NCBI GenBank assembly: GCA_030038035.1
Contig: JASHPP010000488.1
Span: forward strand, 1-5,783
DNA: 5,783 nt
Direction of reading: 5' to 3'
DNA from: Trebonia sp.
GTDB taxonomy: Bacteria; Actinomycetota; Actinomycetes; Streptosporangiales; Streptosporangiaceae
A model generated the notes under the pieces. That model was given only the letters and a program-made list of their open reading frames with translations. It was not told where the DNA came from and ran no database searches. The position numbers were made by a program, and so were the translations under genes. Below, piece after piece: positions 1 through 5,153 of this stretch (positions are counted from its first letter, which is position 1; every line of letters begins with the position of its first letter).

Positions 1-1
1 T

Positions 2-349
2 GCCGGCCGGCTTGAGACCCTGTGCTGCTCGTTCTGCAACAAGGACAAGGACGCCGTCGCCAAGCTCATCGCCGGTCCTGGCGTCTACATCTGCGACGAA
101 TGCGTGCACCTTTGCGATCTGATCCTCGCTGAGGAGCAGGTGCGCGACTTCGGCTCGTGGCATGAGCGGCCAGACGACGAACTGCTCGCGAGCCTGGGAC
201 GGGTCCAAGCTGTCGTTGCGCAGGTCGATGCCGCCGTGCACGACCACGTCGCCGTCCTGCGCGAGCGGGGCATCAGCTGGACCCGCATCGGGCAGGCCCT
301 CGGCGTGTCGAAGCAGGCCGCGTGGGAGCGGTTCTCCGGAGAGGACTGA
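2..349 (+). CDS. ClpX-type C4 zinc finger / helix-turn-helix protein, 5' end outside window
   Basis: The frame is open from the window edge and ends at TGA 347-349; the true start lies upstream. The first visible third matches the N-terminal zinc-binding domain of the ClpX chaperone: C-x2-C (CSFC), 18 residues, then C-x2-C (CDEC), with the characteristic [13 protein letters not shown] core. In ClpX this domain dimerises and binds adaptors and substrates. There is no AAA+ ATPase here, so this is not ClpX itself but one of the small actinobacterial proteins that carry only this domain. After an acidic helical linker, the last ~30 residues ([20 protein letters not shown]) read as a helix-turn-helix of the kind seen in sigma region 4 and small regulators. 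The protein may therefore bind DNA or act as an adaptor; that is inference. A Met at 104 lies inside the zinc finger and is not a credible start. It converges on the next gene with only 16 bases between stops. Confidence 0.85.
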   Translation, partial: AGRLETLCCSFCNKDKDAVAKLIAGPGVYICDECVHLCDLILAEEQVRDFGSWHERPDDELLASLGRVQAVVAQVDAAVHDHVAVLRERGISWTRIGQALGVSKQAAWERFSGED

Positions 350-365
350 CTGCAGGCCCCGGTCG

Positions 366-1478
366 CTAGGTTTTCAGGTAGGCGTGGATCACGTCGGGAT
401 CGGGATCGACTCCCAGCCCGGGACCCTGCGGTACCTGGACCCGGCCGTGCTTCACGGCGAGTGCGTCCCCGTAGATCTGTGCCTCGAGGTCGAAATAGCG
501 CCATTCGATCATCGAGTCGTCCGAGCCCAGCACGGCGAGCGCGTGGATAGCCGCAAGCAGACCCGGGCCGTCGTAGAAAGAGTGCGGCATCACGGTCACG
601 TTGTGGATGGCCGCGAGCGTGAAGACCTTGCACAACTCGGTTACGCCGCCCATCTTGGCCGGGCTGGGCTGGACGAAGTCCACGGCCCTGGCGTCCAGGA
701 GGCGACCGAACTCCAGCAGGGTCGGCACGTTCTCTCCGGCGGCGATGGGGATGCCGCCCGCGGCGCGCACCTCCGCGAGGCCTGCGTAGTTCTCGGGCGG
801 CCAGACGGGTTCCTCCAGCCACGCCAGCCCGATTTCCCCCAGTTCTGCCGCCCTCGCCCGCGCCTGGTTCACCGTCCAGGCGCAGTTCACGTCGATCATG
901 ATGGCCACGTCAGGCCCGGCCTCTTCGCGGGCGGCACGTACCGCGGGAAGCTCCTTTTCGTGCAGTTTGAGGCTGCCGAATCCGTCGTCGAGCGCCCGCC
1001 TGACGGCAGCGCGGACAAGCGCGGGATCGGAATAGGCCTCCAGGCTCGCGTAGCAGACGAGATCGGTGCGGCCGCCGCCCAGCAGCCGGTGCAGCGGGGT
1101 GCTGGCGGCCTTGCCCGCGATATCCCACAGGGCGATATCCACCGCGGACAGGGCGTGGGTCAGCGGCCCTCCGCGTCCGAGGACATCCAGTTGCCCTTGG
1201 ACTTCGCGCATCAGCCCGGCGATGCGCGTGGCGTCCTGGCCTATGCACAGCGGCGCGATGACTTCGTCGATCGCCCGCTGTGTCACGGGGACGCCCCTGT
1301 ATCCGAAGGCCTCGCCCCAGCCTTCCAATCCCTGATCGGTCGTCACCTTGACGAGCAGCGAGTCCACAACATTGAGGTCCTCCGGGCCCCACGCGGGGGC
1401 GGCGACCCTGTCACCTGGCTTGAACGGAATGCGCAGCGGAAGCGCCTGAATGCCGGTAATGATCACCGTCGGCTCCAA
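366..1478 (-). CDS. Mandelate racemase/muconate lactonizing enzyme family protein (enolase superfamily)
   Basis: Full-length enolase-superfamily enzyme of up to 370 residues, the usual size. An N-terminal capping domain (about 1-125) precedes a TIM-barrel domain. Metal ligands are visible as Asp196 (IDVN), Glu222 (LEEP) and Glu249 (AGEN). His299 (MPHSFYDGP) matches the general base of the mandelate racemase subgroup and Glu325 (IEWR) its partner acid. The second-strand motif is Lys171-x-His173 rather than the common KxK, and the Asp that usually pairs with the His is Ser272 (QPSPAKMGG). Such enzymes abstract a proton next to a carboxylate, mostly to dehydrate acid sugars or racemise/epimerise; the substrate cannot be named here. 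The longest frame starts at TTG 1478. A GTG at 1466 with GGAG six bases upstream is an equally good or better start, giving 366 residues. A decayed cupin gene lies just upstream on the same strand. Confidence 0.9.
   Translation of the reverse strand: MEPTVIITGIQALPLRIPFKPGDRVAAPAWGPEDLNVVDSLLVKVTTDQGLEGWGEAFGYRGVPVTQRAIDEVIAPLCIGQDATRIAGLMREVQGQLDVLGRGGPLTHALSAVDIALWDIAGKAASTPLHRLLGGGRTDLVCYASLEAYSDPALVRAAVRRALDDGFGSLKLHEKELPAVRAAREEAGPDVAIMIDVNCAWTVNQARARAAELGEIGLAWLEEPVWPPENYAGLAEVRAAGGIPIAAGENVPTLLEFGRLLDARAVDFVQPSPAKMGGVTELCKVFTLAAIHNVTVMPHSFYDGPGLLAAIHALAVLGSDDSMIEWRYFDLEAQIYGDALAVKHGRVQVPQGPGLGVDPDPDVIHAYLKT
1473..1476 (-). promoter_or_regulatory. Candidate ribosome binding site GGAG deciding the enolase-family start
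   Basis: On the minus strand GGAG sits six bases before GTG 1466-1464, a good Shine-Dalgarno spacing. The longer TTG start at 1478 has only GGCGAGG, ending two bases before the start codon, which is too close. An in-frame stop lies eight codons above the TTG, so no longer start is possible. The family core begins at VIITGIQALPLR, compatible with the GTG. Confidence 0.45.
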
Positions 1479-1511
1479 ACCTCGCCGGTTCGCGTGTCGT
1501 CAGGAAACGGC

Positions 1512-1900
1512 TCACTTGTTGCGCGGATCGTCGTGGGGGTTGACGTATTCAAGGCTAATCGGCCCGATCGCCGTCACCTGCGTGACGTCCGGTCACCCCG
1601 GCCGATGTGGAAAACGCCGGACACGACCATGTAGACCCGGTCCTCCTGATGCCAGTGCGGCATGAGCTTGACGCCGGAGGGCACGTTGACCCGGACCACG
1701 TACGGACCGGGCTCTGCCGGATGACCCACGACGACGGCCAGCCGCGTCTGAGCCGGGAACGCCGCGAACGGCTCCCAGTCGATGTCCTCCGGCCGGACCG
1801 ACCTGAGGACAGCCTGGTCTGGCCGGTGAGCGCGCATACCCTGCGTTTGCCCGCGACCACCGAACTCAAACAAACACGGCACGCGGACCGCCATCGCCAT
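1512..1900 (-). pseudogene. Cupin-domain protein, internally deleted and frameshifted
   Basis: The intact-looking part (108 codons from 1900, ending TGA at 1576-1574) contains WEPFAAFPAQTRLAVVVG, then PGPYVVRVNVPSGVKLMPHWH and EDRVYMVVSGVFHIG. This is cupin motif 1, with the metal-binding His82-x-His84. Motif 2 (the P-x-G-x2-H strand pair) is absent. The frame runs into a short foreign tail (DRTSRR). One frame over, at about 1590-1512, the expected C-terminus of the same family reappears as VTQVTAIGPISLEYVNP followed by its own stop (TGA 1514-1512). From memory of the family, roughly 35-40 residues are missing between the two pieces, so the gene lost an internal segment plus reading frame. 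The likely original start is ATG 1837, because the first 21 residues from 1900 look unrelated to the family. Related cupins act as small metal-dependent enzymes or sugar-binding proteins. It sits 33 bases upstream of the enolase-family gene and was probably its operon partner. Confidence 0.75.
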
Positions 1901-1981
1901 CGCCTACGACGCGACCGGTGCCTCATCCGTAGCAAGATCTGCGAGCCGACAGGTAATGGGGACGCCCCGGTCGTGCGTTGG

Positions 1982-2227
1982 ATGGGCGTGGGGACCGAGC
2001 AGCCGGACTTCGCGGAGTTCTATCGCAGCGCCGCCGATGACTGCCTGCGGGCTGTCCTCGCCAGCATCGGTGACCAGGACACCGCGCGGGAACTGGTGGA
2101 TGAGGCATTCGCCCGCGCCTGGGCGTCCTGGCACACCGTGAGCATCCAAAGAGCCCAACGGCGACATCGACGTCACCATCAACCAGCTCGAAGACCCGGC
2201 CGGGCTGCAAGCCACGCTGCGCGCTGA
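1982..2227 (+). pseudogene. ECF-type RNA polymerase sigma factor, truncated to the start of region 2
   Basis: About 50 residues, from ATG 1982 or GTG 1988 to near 2140, read as the start of an ECF sigma factor: DFAEFYRSAADDCLRAVLAS, then GDQDTARELVDEAFARAWAS and WHTV. These correspond to helices of region 2.1-2.2 that contact core polymerase. Region 2.4 (-10 binding) and all of region 4 (-35 binding) are missing. After about 2140 the frame turns into Arg/His-rich sequence with no sigma-factor character and stops at 2225-2227. In that stretch the companion gene is read in another frame. A sigma factor this short should not function. GTG 1988, preceded by GGATGGGC, has the better ribosome-binding context; GTG 1973 is a further in-frame choice. 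The preceding region (1901-1981) shows no promoter I can defend. Confidence 0.7.
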
Positions 2228-2522
2228 CGGGCTTCCTGTCAACGTGACCTTCTCCGGCTCTGTGTTGAGCGCCTCCTGCCAGCCGGACCAGACGGGCACG
2301 CTAAGCGCCATCACCCAGATCCGCGGCGACGACCTCGTCATCGACCCGTCTGCGCTGCCCAGCGGCGCTGGCCTGGCCATCTTCGACGAAGCCGGCGCGG
2401 GCACGCCTGTCCTGTCGGGAACTACGCCGGCGCCCCACCCCTCCATCCCCCCGCTGCTGACCGCGATCGACGGCCCGCTGGCGGTCGGCCTGGTCTACGT
2501 CAGCCCGCAGTGCACCGGGTAG
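2142..2522 (+). pseudogene. C-terminal remnant of the sigma-factor companion protein
   Basis: This frame opens right after a stop at 2139-2141 and runs 126 codons to TAG 2520-2522. It reads EPNGDIDVTINQLEDPAGLQ, then TLRADGLPVNVTF, later GDDLVIDPSALPSGAGLAIF and a terminal GLVYVSPQCTG. I recognise this as the extracellular C-terminal part of the hypothetical membrane proteins often encoded next to ECF sigma genes in actinomycetes. These are probably anti-sigma-like partners, though that role is inference. The cytoplasmic N-terminus and transmembrane helix expected in front are gone. The remnant is fused directly to the truncated sigma gene, so one deletion appears to have removed the end of the sigma gene and the beginning of this one. 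There is no credible start codon; GTG 2244 lies inside the domain. It converges on the phosphorylase gene with 19 bases between. Confidence 0.65.
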
Positions 2523-2541
2523 CCGCGGCCCGGGGGACCAG

Positions 2542-3411
2542 TCAGCTTGACGCAGGGCCGCGCCCTTGCTGCAGTCGGTGATCATCTGCACGCGGGGGAA
2601 CGCCTGTCCGTTCACCGGAACCCGGTCTCGTCAACGCTACGGCGGCGTCCGCGGCCGAGTCGAACAACTGCCGGCGCGCCGACTTGGCCGTCATCCACCC
2701 ACGGTGCTGCCACTCCCGGCCGGCCAGCGAGTCTCCGGCCATCACCACCTCGCCGAACGGGATGGAGCGGTAGCGGGCGATCGCCATCAGCGCGGACGCT
2801 TCCATCTCGACGACTAGACACCCTTCCTCCACCCGGCGCGAGACTCGGGCCCTGGTCTCGCGGTAGATGGCGTCCATCGACCAACTCAGGCCGTGCGTCG
2901 TCTCCACGCCGGCGGCGCTGAGCGCGTCGGCCAGGCTCTCAGCCGGACCTGGGTCAGCCGAGACGACCCGGCCGGCCGACAGGTAGTGGAAGGACGTGCC
3001 CTCGTCGCGCACAGCGCCGGTCAAGATCACCGCGTGCCCCATCACCAGTTCCGGTACCAGCGCCCCTGCCCCACCGCAGGCGATGACTCCGCGAACTCCG
3101 CGGGCAATGACCTGCTCGAGCATGGCACCGGCCAGCGGCGCCCCGACTCCGGGATGGAACACGCCCAGCCGTACACCCCGGTGCTCGATCTCCCACAACG
3201 ATGCCGGACCCATCTCGCTGTGCAGGCGGCACACTGACCTCGCGTCTTGACGGCCGGAGAGTTCTTCGACGACGTCACGGAAGAAGCACGCTACAGCGAC
3301 CGTCGGGGCGTCGACCGGACGGATCAGCCGACTCGGCTCGATGACCGCCTCACCGGTCAGATCCTCATCCTCCAGTAGCGGCAGTCGTCGGCGATCAGCC
3401 GGCCCAGACAA
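2542..3411 (-). CDS. Nucleoside phosphorylase family protein (PNP/UDP phosphorylase fold)
   Basis: A phosphorylase-superfamily protein of 289 residues from TTG 3411; the frame stays open up to TTG 3441 (299 residues). Family signatures, numbered on the 299-residue form, are HPGVGAPLAGAMLE (96-109), the glycine-rich ACGGAGALVP (121-130) of the phosphate/base pocket, AVRDEGTSFHYL (143-154), the ribose-binding VVEMEASALMA (210-220) with Glu212 and Glu214, and AGDSLAG (235-241). Family members cleave nucleosides with phosphate to give a base and ribose-1-phosphate, for salvage in the cytoplasm. The exact substrate here is not predictable. I chose TTG 3411 because AGGGAGG lies eight bases upstream and because the family usually begins about ten residues before PLLE. 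The last ~29 residues, after ADAAVAL, are polar and unlike the family, which normally ends there. This suggests a shifted or lost original stop. The gene appears monocistronic. Confidence 0.85.
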   Translation of the reverse strand: MSGPADRRRLPLLEDEDLTGEAVIEPSRLIRPVDAPTVAVACFFRDVVEELSGRQDARSVCRLHSEMGPASLWEIEHRGVRLGVFHPGVGAPLAGAMLEQVIARGVRGVIACGGAGALVPELVMGHAVILTGAVRDEGTSFHYLSAGRVVSADPGPAESLADALSAAGVETTHGLSWSMDAIYRETRARVSRRVEEGCLVVEMEASALMAIARYRSIPFGEVVMAGDSLAGREWQHRGWMTAKSARRQLFDSAADAAVALTRPGSGERTGVPPRADDHRLQQGRGPASS

Positions 3412-3419
3412 CCTCTGCA

Positions 3420-3426
3420 CCTCCCT
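3420..3426 (-). promoter_or_regulatory. Ribosome binding site AGGGAGG of the phosphorylase gene
   Basis: AGGGAGG on the minus strand lies eight bases before TTG 3411-3409. It is the strongest Shine-Dalgarno match near this gene and decides for the TTG start. The longer TTG at 3441 and the GTG at 3420 have no correctly spaced site of their own. Confidence 0.55.
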
Positions 3427-3445
3427 GTAACCGTGTAACAAGGCC

Positions 3446-3455
3446 GTATCAACCG
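3446..3455 (-). promoter_or_regulatory. Shared 10-bp element CGGTTGATAC upstream of the phosphorylase gene
   Basis: The same ten bases occur on the same strand directly upstream of the lipoprotein gene at 4067-4076. Here they lie 34 bases above the chosen start. TTGATA within the element resembles a -35 box, with the weak TACAGG 17 bases downstream, so it could be part of the promoter or an operator. There is no direct evidence for either. Confidence 0.25.
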
Positions 3456-3542
3456 CCCCAAGTCACTTCGCCCAGCTCATCGCTAGCTAGGCCCCTAACG
3501 TGGCGTCTTCGCGGGCCACCAAGCCGGGCCATCACGCCTCCC

Positions 3543-3558
3543 GCCGCCCTCTGGCGGC
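3543..3558. repeat. Short perfect hairpin in the 3442-3654 intergenic stretch
   Basis: GCCGCC, a four-base loop CTCT, then GGCGGC form a perfect 6-bp stem. It lies about 100 bases beyond the stop of the minus-strand lipoprotein gene and could act as a terminator without a T-tract, as is common in actinomycetes. A T-run is absent on both strands. I see no gene in the surrounding 3442-3654. Confidence 0.35.
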
Positions 3559-3622
3559 AGTGTAGCGGCCATACAGGATGCCCGAAAAGACGGCTGCCGC
3601 CCGCCATCTAGCCGCACGTGAT

Positions 3623-3634
3623 GCCCGATCGGGC
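3623..3634. repeat. Perfect 12-bp palindrome GCCCGATCGGGC
   Basis: An uninterrupted palindrome that cannot form a looped hairpin without opening its centre, so it resembles a protein-binding site more than a terminator. It lies 21 bases past the lipoprotein stop. In high-GC DNA such a palindrome can occur by chance. Confidence 0.2.
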
Positions 3635-3654
3635 GCGCAATCGGCACGGAACCG

Positions 3655-4056
3655 CTATCGCAGGGACGCTGGTCCGCCGAACGGACCAACGCAATTACCT
3701 GAATTCGCGTCGGTCACATCTGCTATGGCATCTTCCGGCAGGTTGGTTGTGGGAACGACGAAACAGCGCCGCCCGTCGTAACCCGTGATCACCACGAGCC
3801 TTACGCCCGAGCCGGGGCTTGATAGCGGAAAATCGGCCGAGCCGTTTGGCGCAATCTTCGCGGCGGCAGAGCACTGTTGCGCCTGTGCTGCGTTGCCAGG
3901 GCACGACTGCATGGTCACGGTCACGGATGTGTCGTTGATCATCTGCAGGGACTTTCCTGGCATCCCTTCGCCAGCCGATTTTCCGCAACCAGCGATCGCG
4001 TAAGTGAGCGTGAGCCCCAGGGCAATAAGGCAGGCAGCTTTGCCCGGCCGGTTCAT
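3655..4056 (-). CDS. Small secreted lipoprotein, function unknown
   Basis: 133 residues from ATG 4056. The N-terminus is a lipoprotein signal peptide: positively charged MNRPGK, a hydrophobic stretch (about residues 7-20), then the lipobox Ile21-Ala22-Gly23-Cys24. Cys24 would be lipidated and anchor the protein outside the membrane. The mature part (about 110 residues) contains NDTSVTVTMQSCPG, an Asn-Gly turn before ADFPLSS, and VVITGYDGRRCFVVPTT, suggesting a small beta-rich domain. Four cysteines (52, 62, 98, 122) could form two disulfides, which fits an extracellular location. I do not recognise a named family. It resembles small secreted actinobacterial proteins with an NDT-x-VTV strand, and no enzymatic motif is seen. 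The gene has no ribosome binding site but a -10-like hexamer seven bases before ATG, suggesting a leaderless message. Neighbours on either side do not appear to be co-transcribed. Confidence 0.75.
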   Translation of the reverse strand: MNRPGKAACLIALGLTLTYAIAGCGKSAGEGMPGKSLQMINDTSVTVTMQSCPGNAAQAQQCSAAAKIAPNGSADFPLSSPGSGVRLVVITGYDGRRCFVVPTTNLPEDAIADVTDANSGNCVGPFGGPASLR

Positions 4057-4063
4057 GGACTGG

Positions 4064-4069
4064 AATGTA
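4064..4069 (-). promoter_or_regulatory. Candidate -10 box TACATT for a leaderless lipoprotein transcript
   Basis: TACATT on the minus strand ends seven bases before the ATG at 4056, so transcription would begin at or next to the A of the start codon. No Shine-Dalgarno sequence is visible in those bases. The -35 region is weak (TAGCCG at 18-bp spacing). The hexamer overlaps the shared CGGTTGATAC element. Confidence 0.35.
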
Positions 4070-4076
4070 TCAACCG
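4067..4076 (-). promoter_or_regulatory. Shared 10-bp element CGGTTGATAC upstream of the lipoprotein gene
   Basis: Second copy of the ten bases found at 3446-3455 upstream of the phosphorylase gene, in the same orientation relative to its gene. It overlaps the putative -10 box, which is where an operator or an alternative-sigma promoter element could sit. Two copies are too few to prove a motif. Confidence 0.25.
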
Positions 4077-4102
4077 GAATCTCTTCCCGGCTAGCTGAGA
4101 AT

Positions 4103-4128
4103 GACCTGTCGCCATGGGCAGCCAGGTC
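4103..4128. terminator. Stem-loop downstream of the HTH gene, possible terminator
   Basis: GACCTG and CAGGTC are complementary across a 14-base gap that itself can pair GCC with GGC. It lies about 30 bases past the stop of the minus-strand HTH gene and before the lipoprotein promoter, the right place for a terminator. There is no T-run, so this is a weak call. Confidence 0.3.
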
Positions 4129-4158
4129 CGATAGCGCAGCCGCAATCTCAGGGTGTGC

Positions 4159-4716
4159 CTAGAGCAGTTCGGCTCGGCGCCGGCTGCTGGCGGGATGGAT
4201 GAATTCGGCTGCCGGTCTGCGCAGCCACTGAGTCACGCGCATCGTGAGGGCCATGTCGGCCATGCGCGCGGTGCGCAGGTTGGTCAGCCGGCTTGGGGTG
4301 CAGCCGATCTGCCCGGCCAGTACCGCCCAGGTCAGCCCCTGGCGTTGCCGCTCCTCGTTGAGCGCGGCGTGGAGCTGGGCGAGATCCCAGCGGAGCCGGC
4401 AATCCGGGCCCGGGTCCGGGAGCCGCACGTCCCCAACATCCGGAGCCGGACCGGTAAGGAACTCCTCCGGTGCCTGCCCGAGCCAGCGCAGCAGGTAAAG
4501 CGCGTACTGGCACGACGTCTCGCCTCGCCCACCCAGCCGCGATACCGCGCCGCCGCAGAGCGGGTGATCGTCGCGTTCGGCGTTCAGCTGCGCGGACTGA
4601 TCCCACAGCTCGGCGGCCAGGTCGTACCAGCCGATATCCCGGTCGCGGCGCGCAACGTCGACCGCCGCGAAGAACGCGGCGAAATCGAAGGTGGCGAGAG
4701 CATCGACGTCAGTCAC
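4159..4716 (-). CDS. Putative DNA-binding protein with two related HTH-like halves
   Basis: 185 residues starting at GTG 4716, with AGGGCAGG about five bases upstream, and ending at TAG. The protein is an internal duplication. Residues about 12-87 and 111-173 share the layout helix, W, L-A, then S-R-L, then a closing segment RWLGQAPEEFL (77-87) versus QWLRRPAAEFI (163-173). In both copies the Trp lies eight residues before the Phe. The second half reads as an XRE/Cro-like helix-turn-helix: GLTWAVLAGQIGCTPSRLTN then LRTARM. The first half has about 14 extra residues between its Trp30 and the recognition-like helix and may have lost DNA binding. A Pro/Asp/Gly-rich linker (88-106) joins them. 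No membrane segment or enzymatic motif is visible. The gene overlaps the upstream gene by 8 bases (GTGACTGA holds its start and the other's stop), so the two are probably translationally coupled. A transcriptional regulator or antitoxin-like role is inference. Confidence 0.75.
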   Translation of the reverse strand: MTDVDALATFDFAAFFAAVDVARRDRDIGWYDLAAELWDQSAQLNAERDDHPLCGGAVSRLGGRGETSCQYALYLLRWLGQAPEEFLTGPAPDVGDVRLPDPGPDCRLRWDLAQLHAALNEERQRQGLTWAVLAGQIGCTPSRLTNLRTARMADMALTMRVTQWLRRPAAEFIHPASSRRRAELL

Positions 4717-5062
4717 GTTCGCCTGCCCTCTGGGGCTCTGATATCCGCGGCGCGATGCCCGTTCCGGGGGGAAAGTCCCAGACTTCCGGATTAGCAGCGG
4801 GCCGCCCGTTGGACCTGAGCGCTTCTTTCACCCGTGTGAGGGAGAGGGCCTGGTCGCTGCGGCTGGTGACCTTCATGCGCTGGAACTTGCCGTCGAATTT
4901 GACATCGACGTAGTAGTCGCCAGCGTCCTCGTGGAAGTGAAGGAACGCCCGGCCGCCCCGCGAGAAGTAGCCGCGTCTGCGCTCCCGCAACCGAGGGAGC
5001 TTACGCAACTCGGCGAGCAGCGCCTCCAGCTGGTCAAGATCCTCCTGCGTTGCATGACGCAT
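4709..5062 (-). CDS. Conserved-looking hypothetical protein coupled to the HTH gene
   Basis: 117 residues from ATG 5062; the frame is open to ATG 5119, adding 19 residues (MRDRQLLLRC...). I prefer 5062 because the recognisable fold begins at EDLDQLEALLAELRKLPRLR, a charged amphipathic helix. The leader is Arg/Leu/Cys-rich and neither start has a good ribosome binding site. The helix is followed by a beta-rich core, RGYFSRGGRAFLHFHEDAGD then YYVDVKFDGKFQRMKVTS, containing a His-x-His-Glu-Asp cluster (HFHED). The C-terminus (PEVWDFPPGTGIAPRIS) looks unstructured. I recognise the general pattern from actinobacterial hypothetical proteins found next to HTH genes but cannot name a family. The HFHED core plus the overlap with a DNA-binding protein resembles toxin-antitoxin or regulator-effector pairs, but no known toxin active site can be identified. 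It lies 91 bases downstream of the decayed TPR gene. Confidence 0.65.
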   Translation of the reverse strand: MRHATQEDLDQLEALLAELRKLPRLRERRRGYFSRGGRAFLHFHEDAGDYYVDVKFDGKFQRMKVTSRSDQALSLTRVKEALRSNGRPAANPEVWDFPPGTGIAPRISEPQRAGERD

Positions 5063-5153
5063 GTACCGAGCATCACGCTGGAGATGAGGGCAGCGCAAGA
5101 GAAGCTGGCGATCGCGCATGGCGCGACGACGTGTCGGACACGCTGACGTCCGC

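Noticed and set aside
85..822. Long minus-strand open frame rich in Arg
   Set aside because: It overlaps both the zinc-finger gene (antisense) and the enolase-family gene (same strand, other frame). Its Arg/Gly/Pro-rich composition is typical of out-of-frame high-GC DNA.
162..1634. Very long + strand open frame (490 codons) antisense to the enolase-family gene
   Set aside because: It is the GC-driven shadow of the minus-strand enzyme, whose active-site motifs are all in the other strand. The translation has no domain character and runs across the true stop of the zinc-finger gene.
3495..3689. Small open frames in the intergenic stretch on both strands
   Set aside because: No ribosome binding sites, no recognisable composition or motif, and they overlap the end of the lipoprotein gene in other frames.
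4153..4794. + strand open frame of 213 codons opposite the HTH gene
   Set aside because: It is antisense to a protein with a clear internal duplication and an overlapping partner start/stop; it has no motif of its own.
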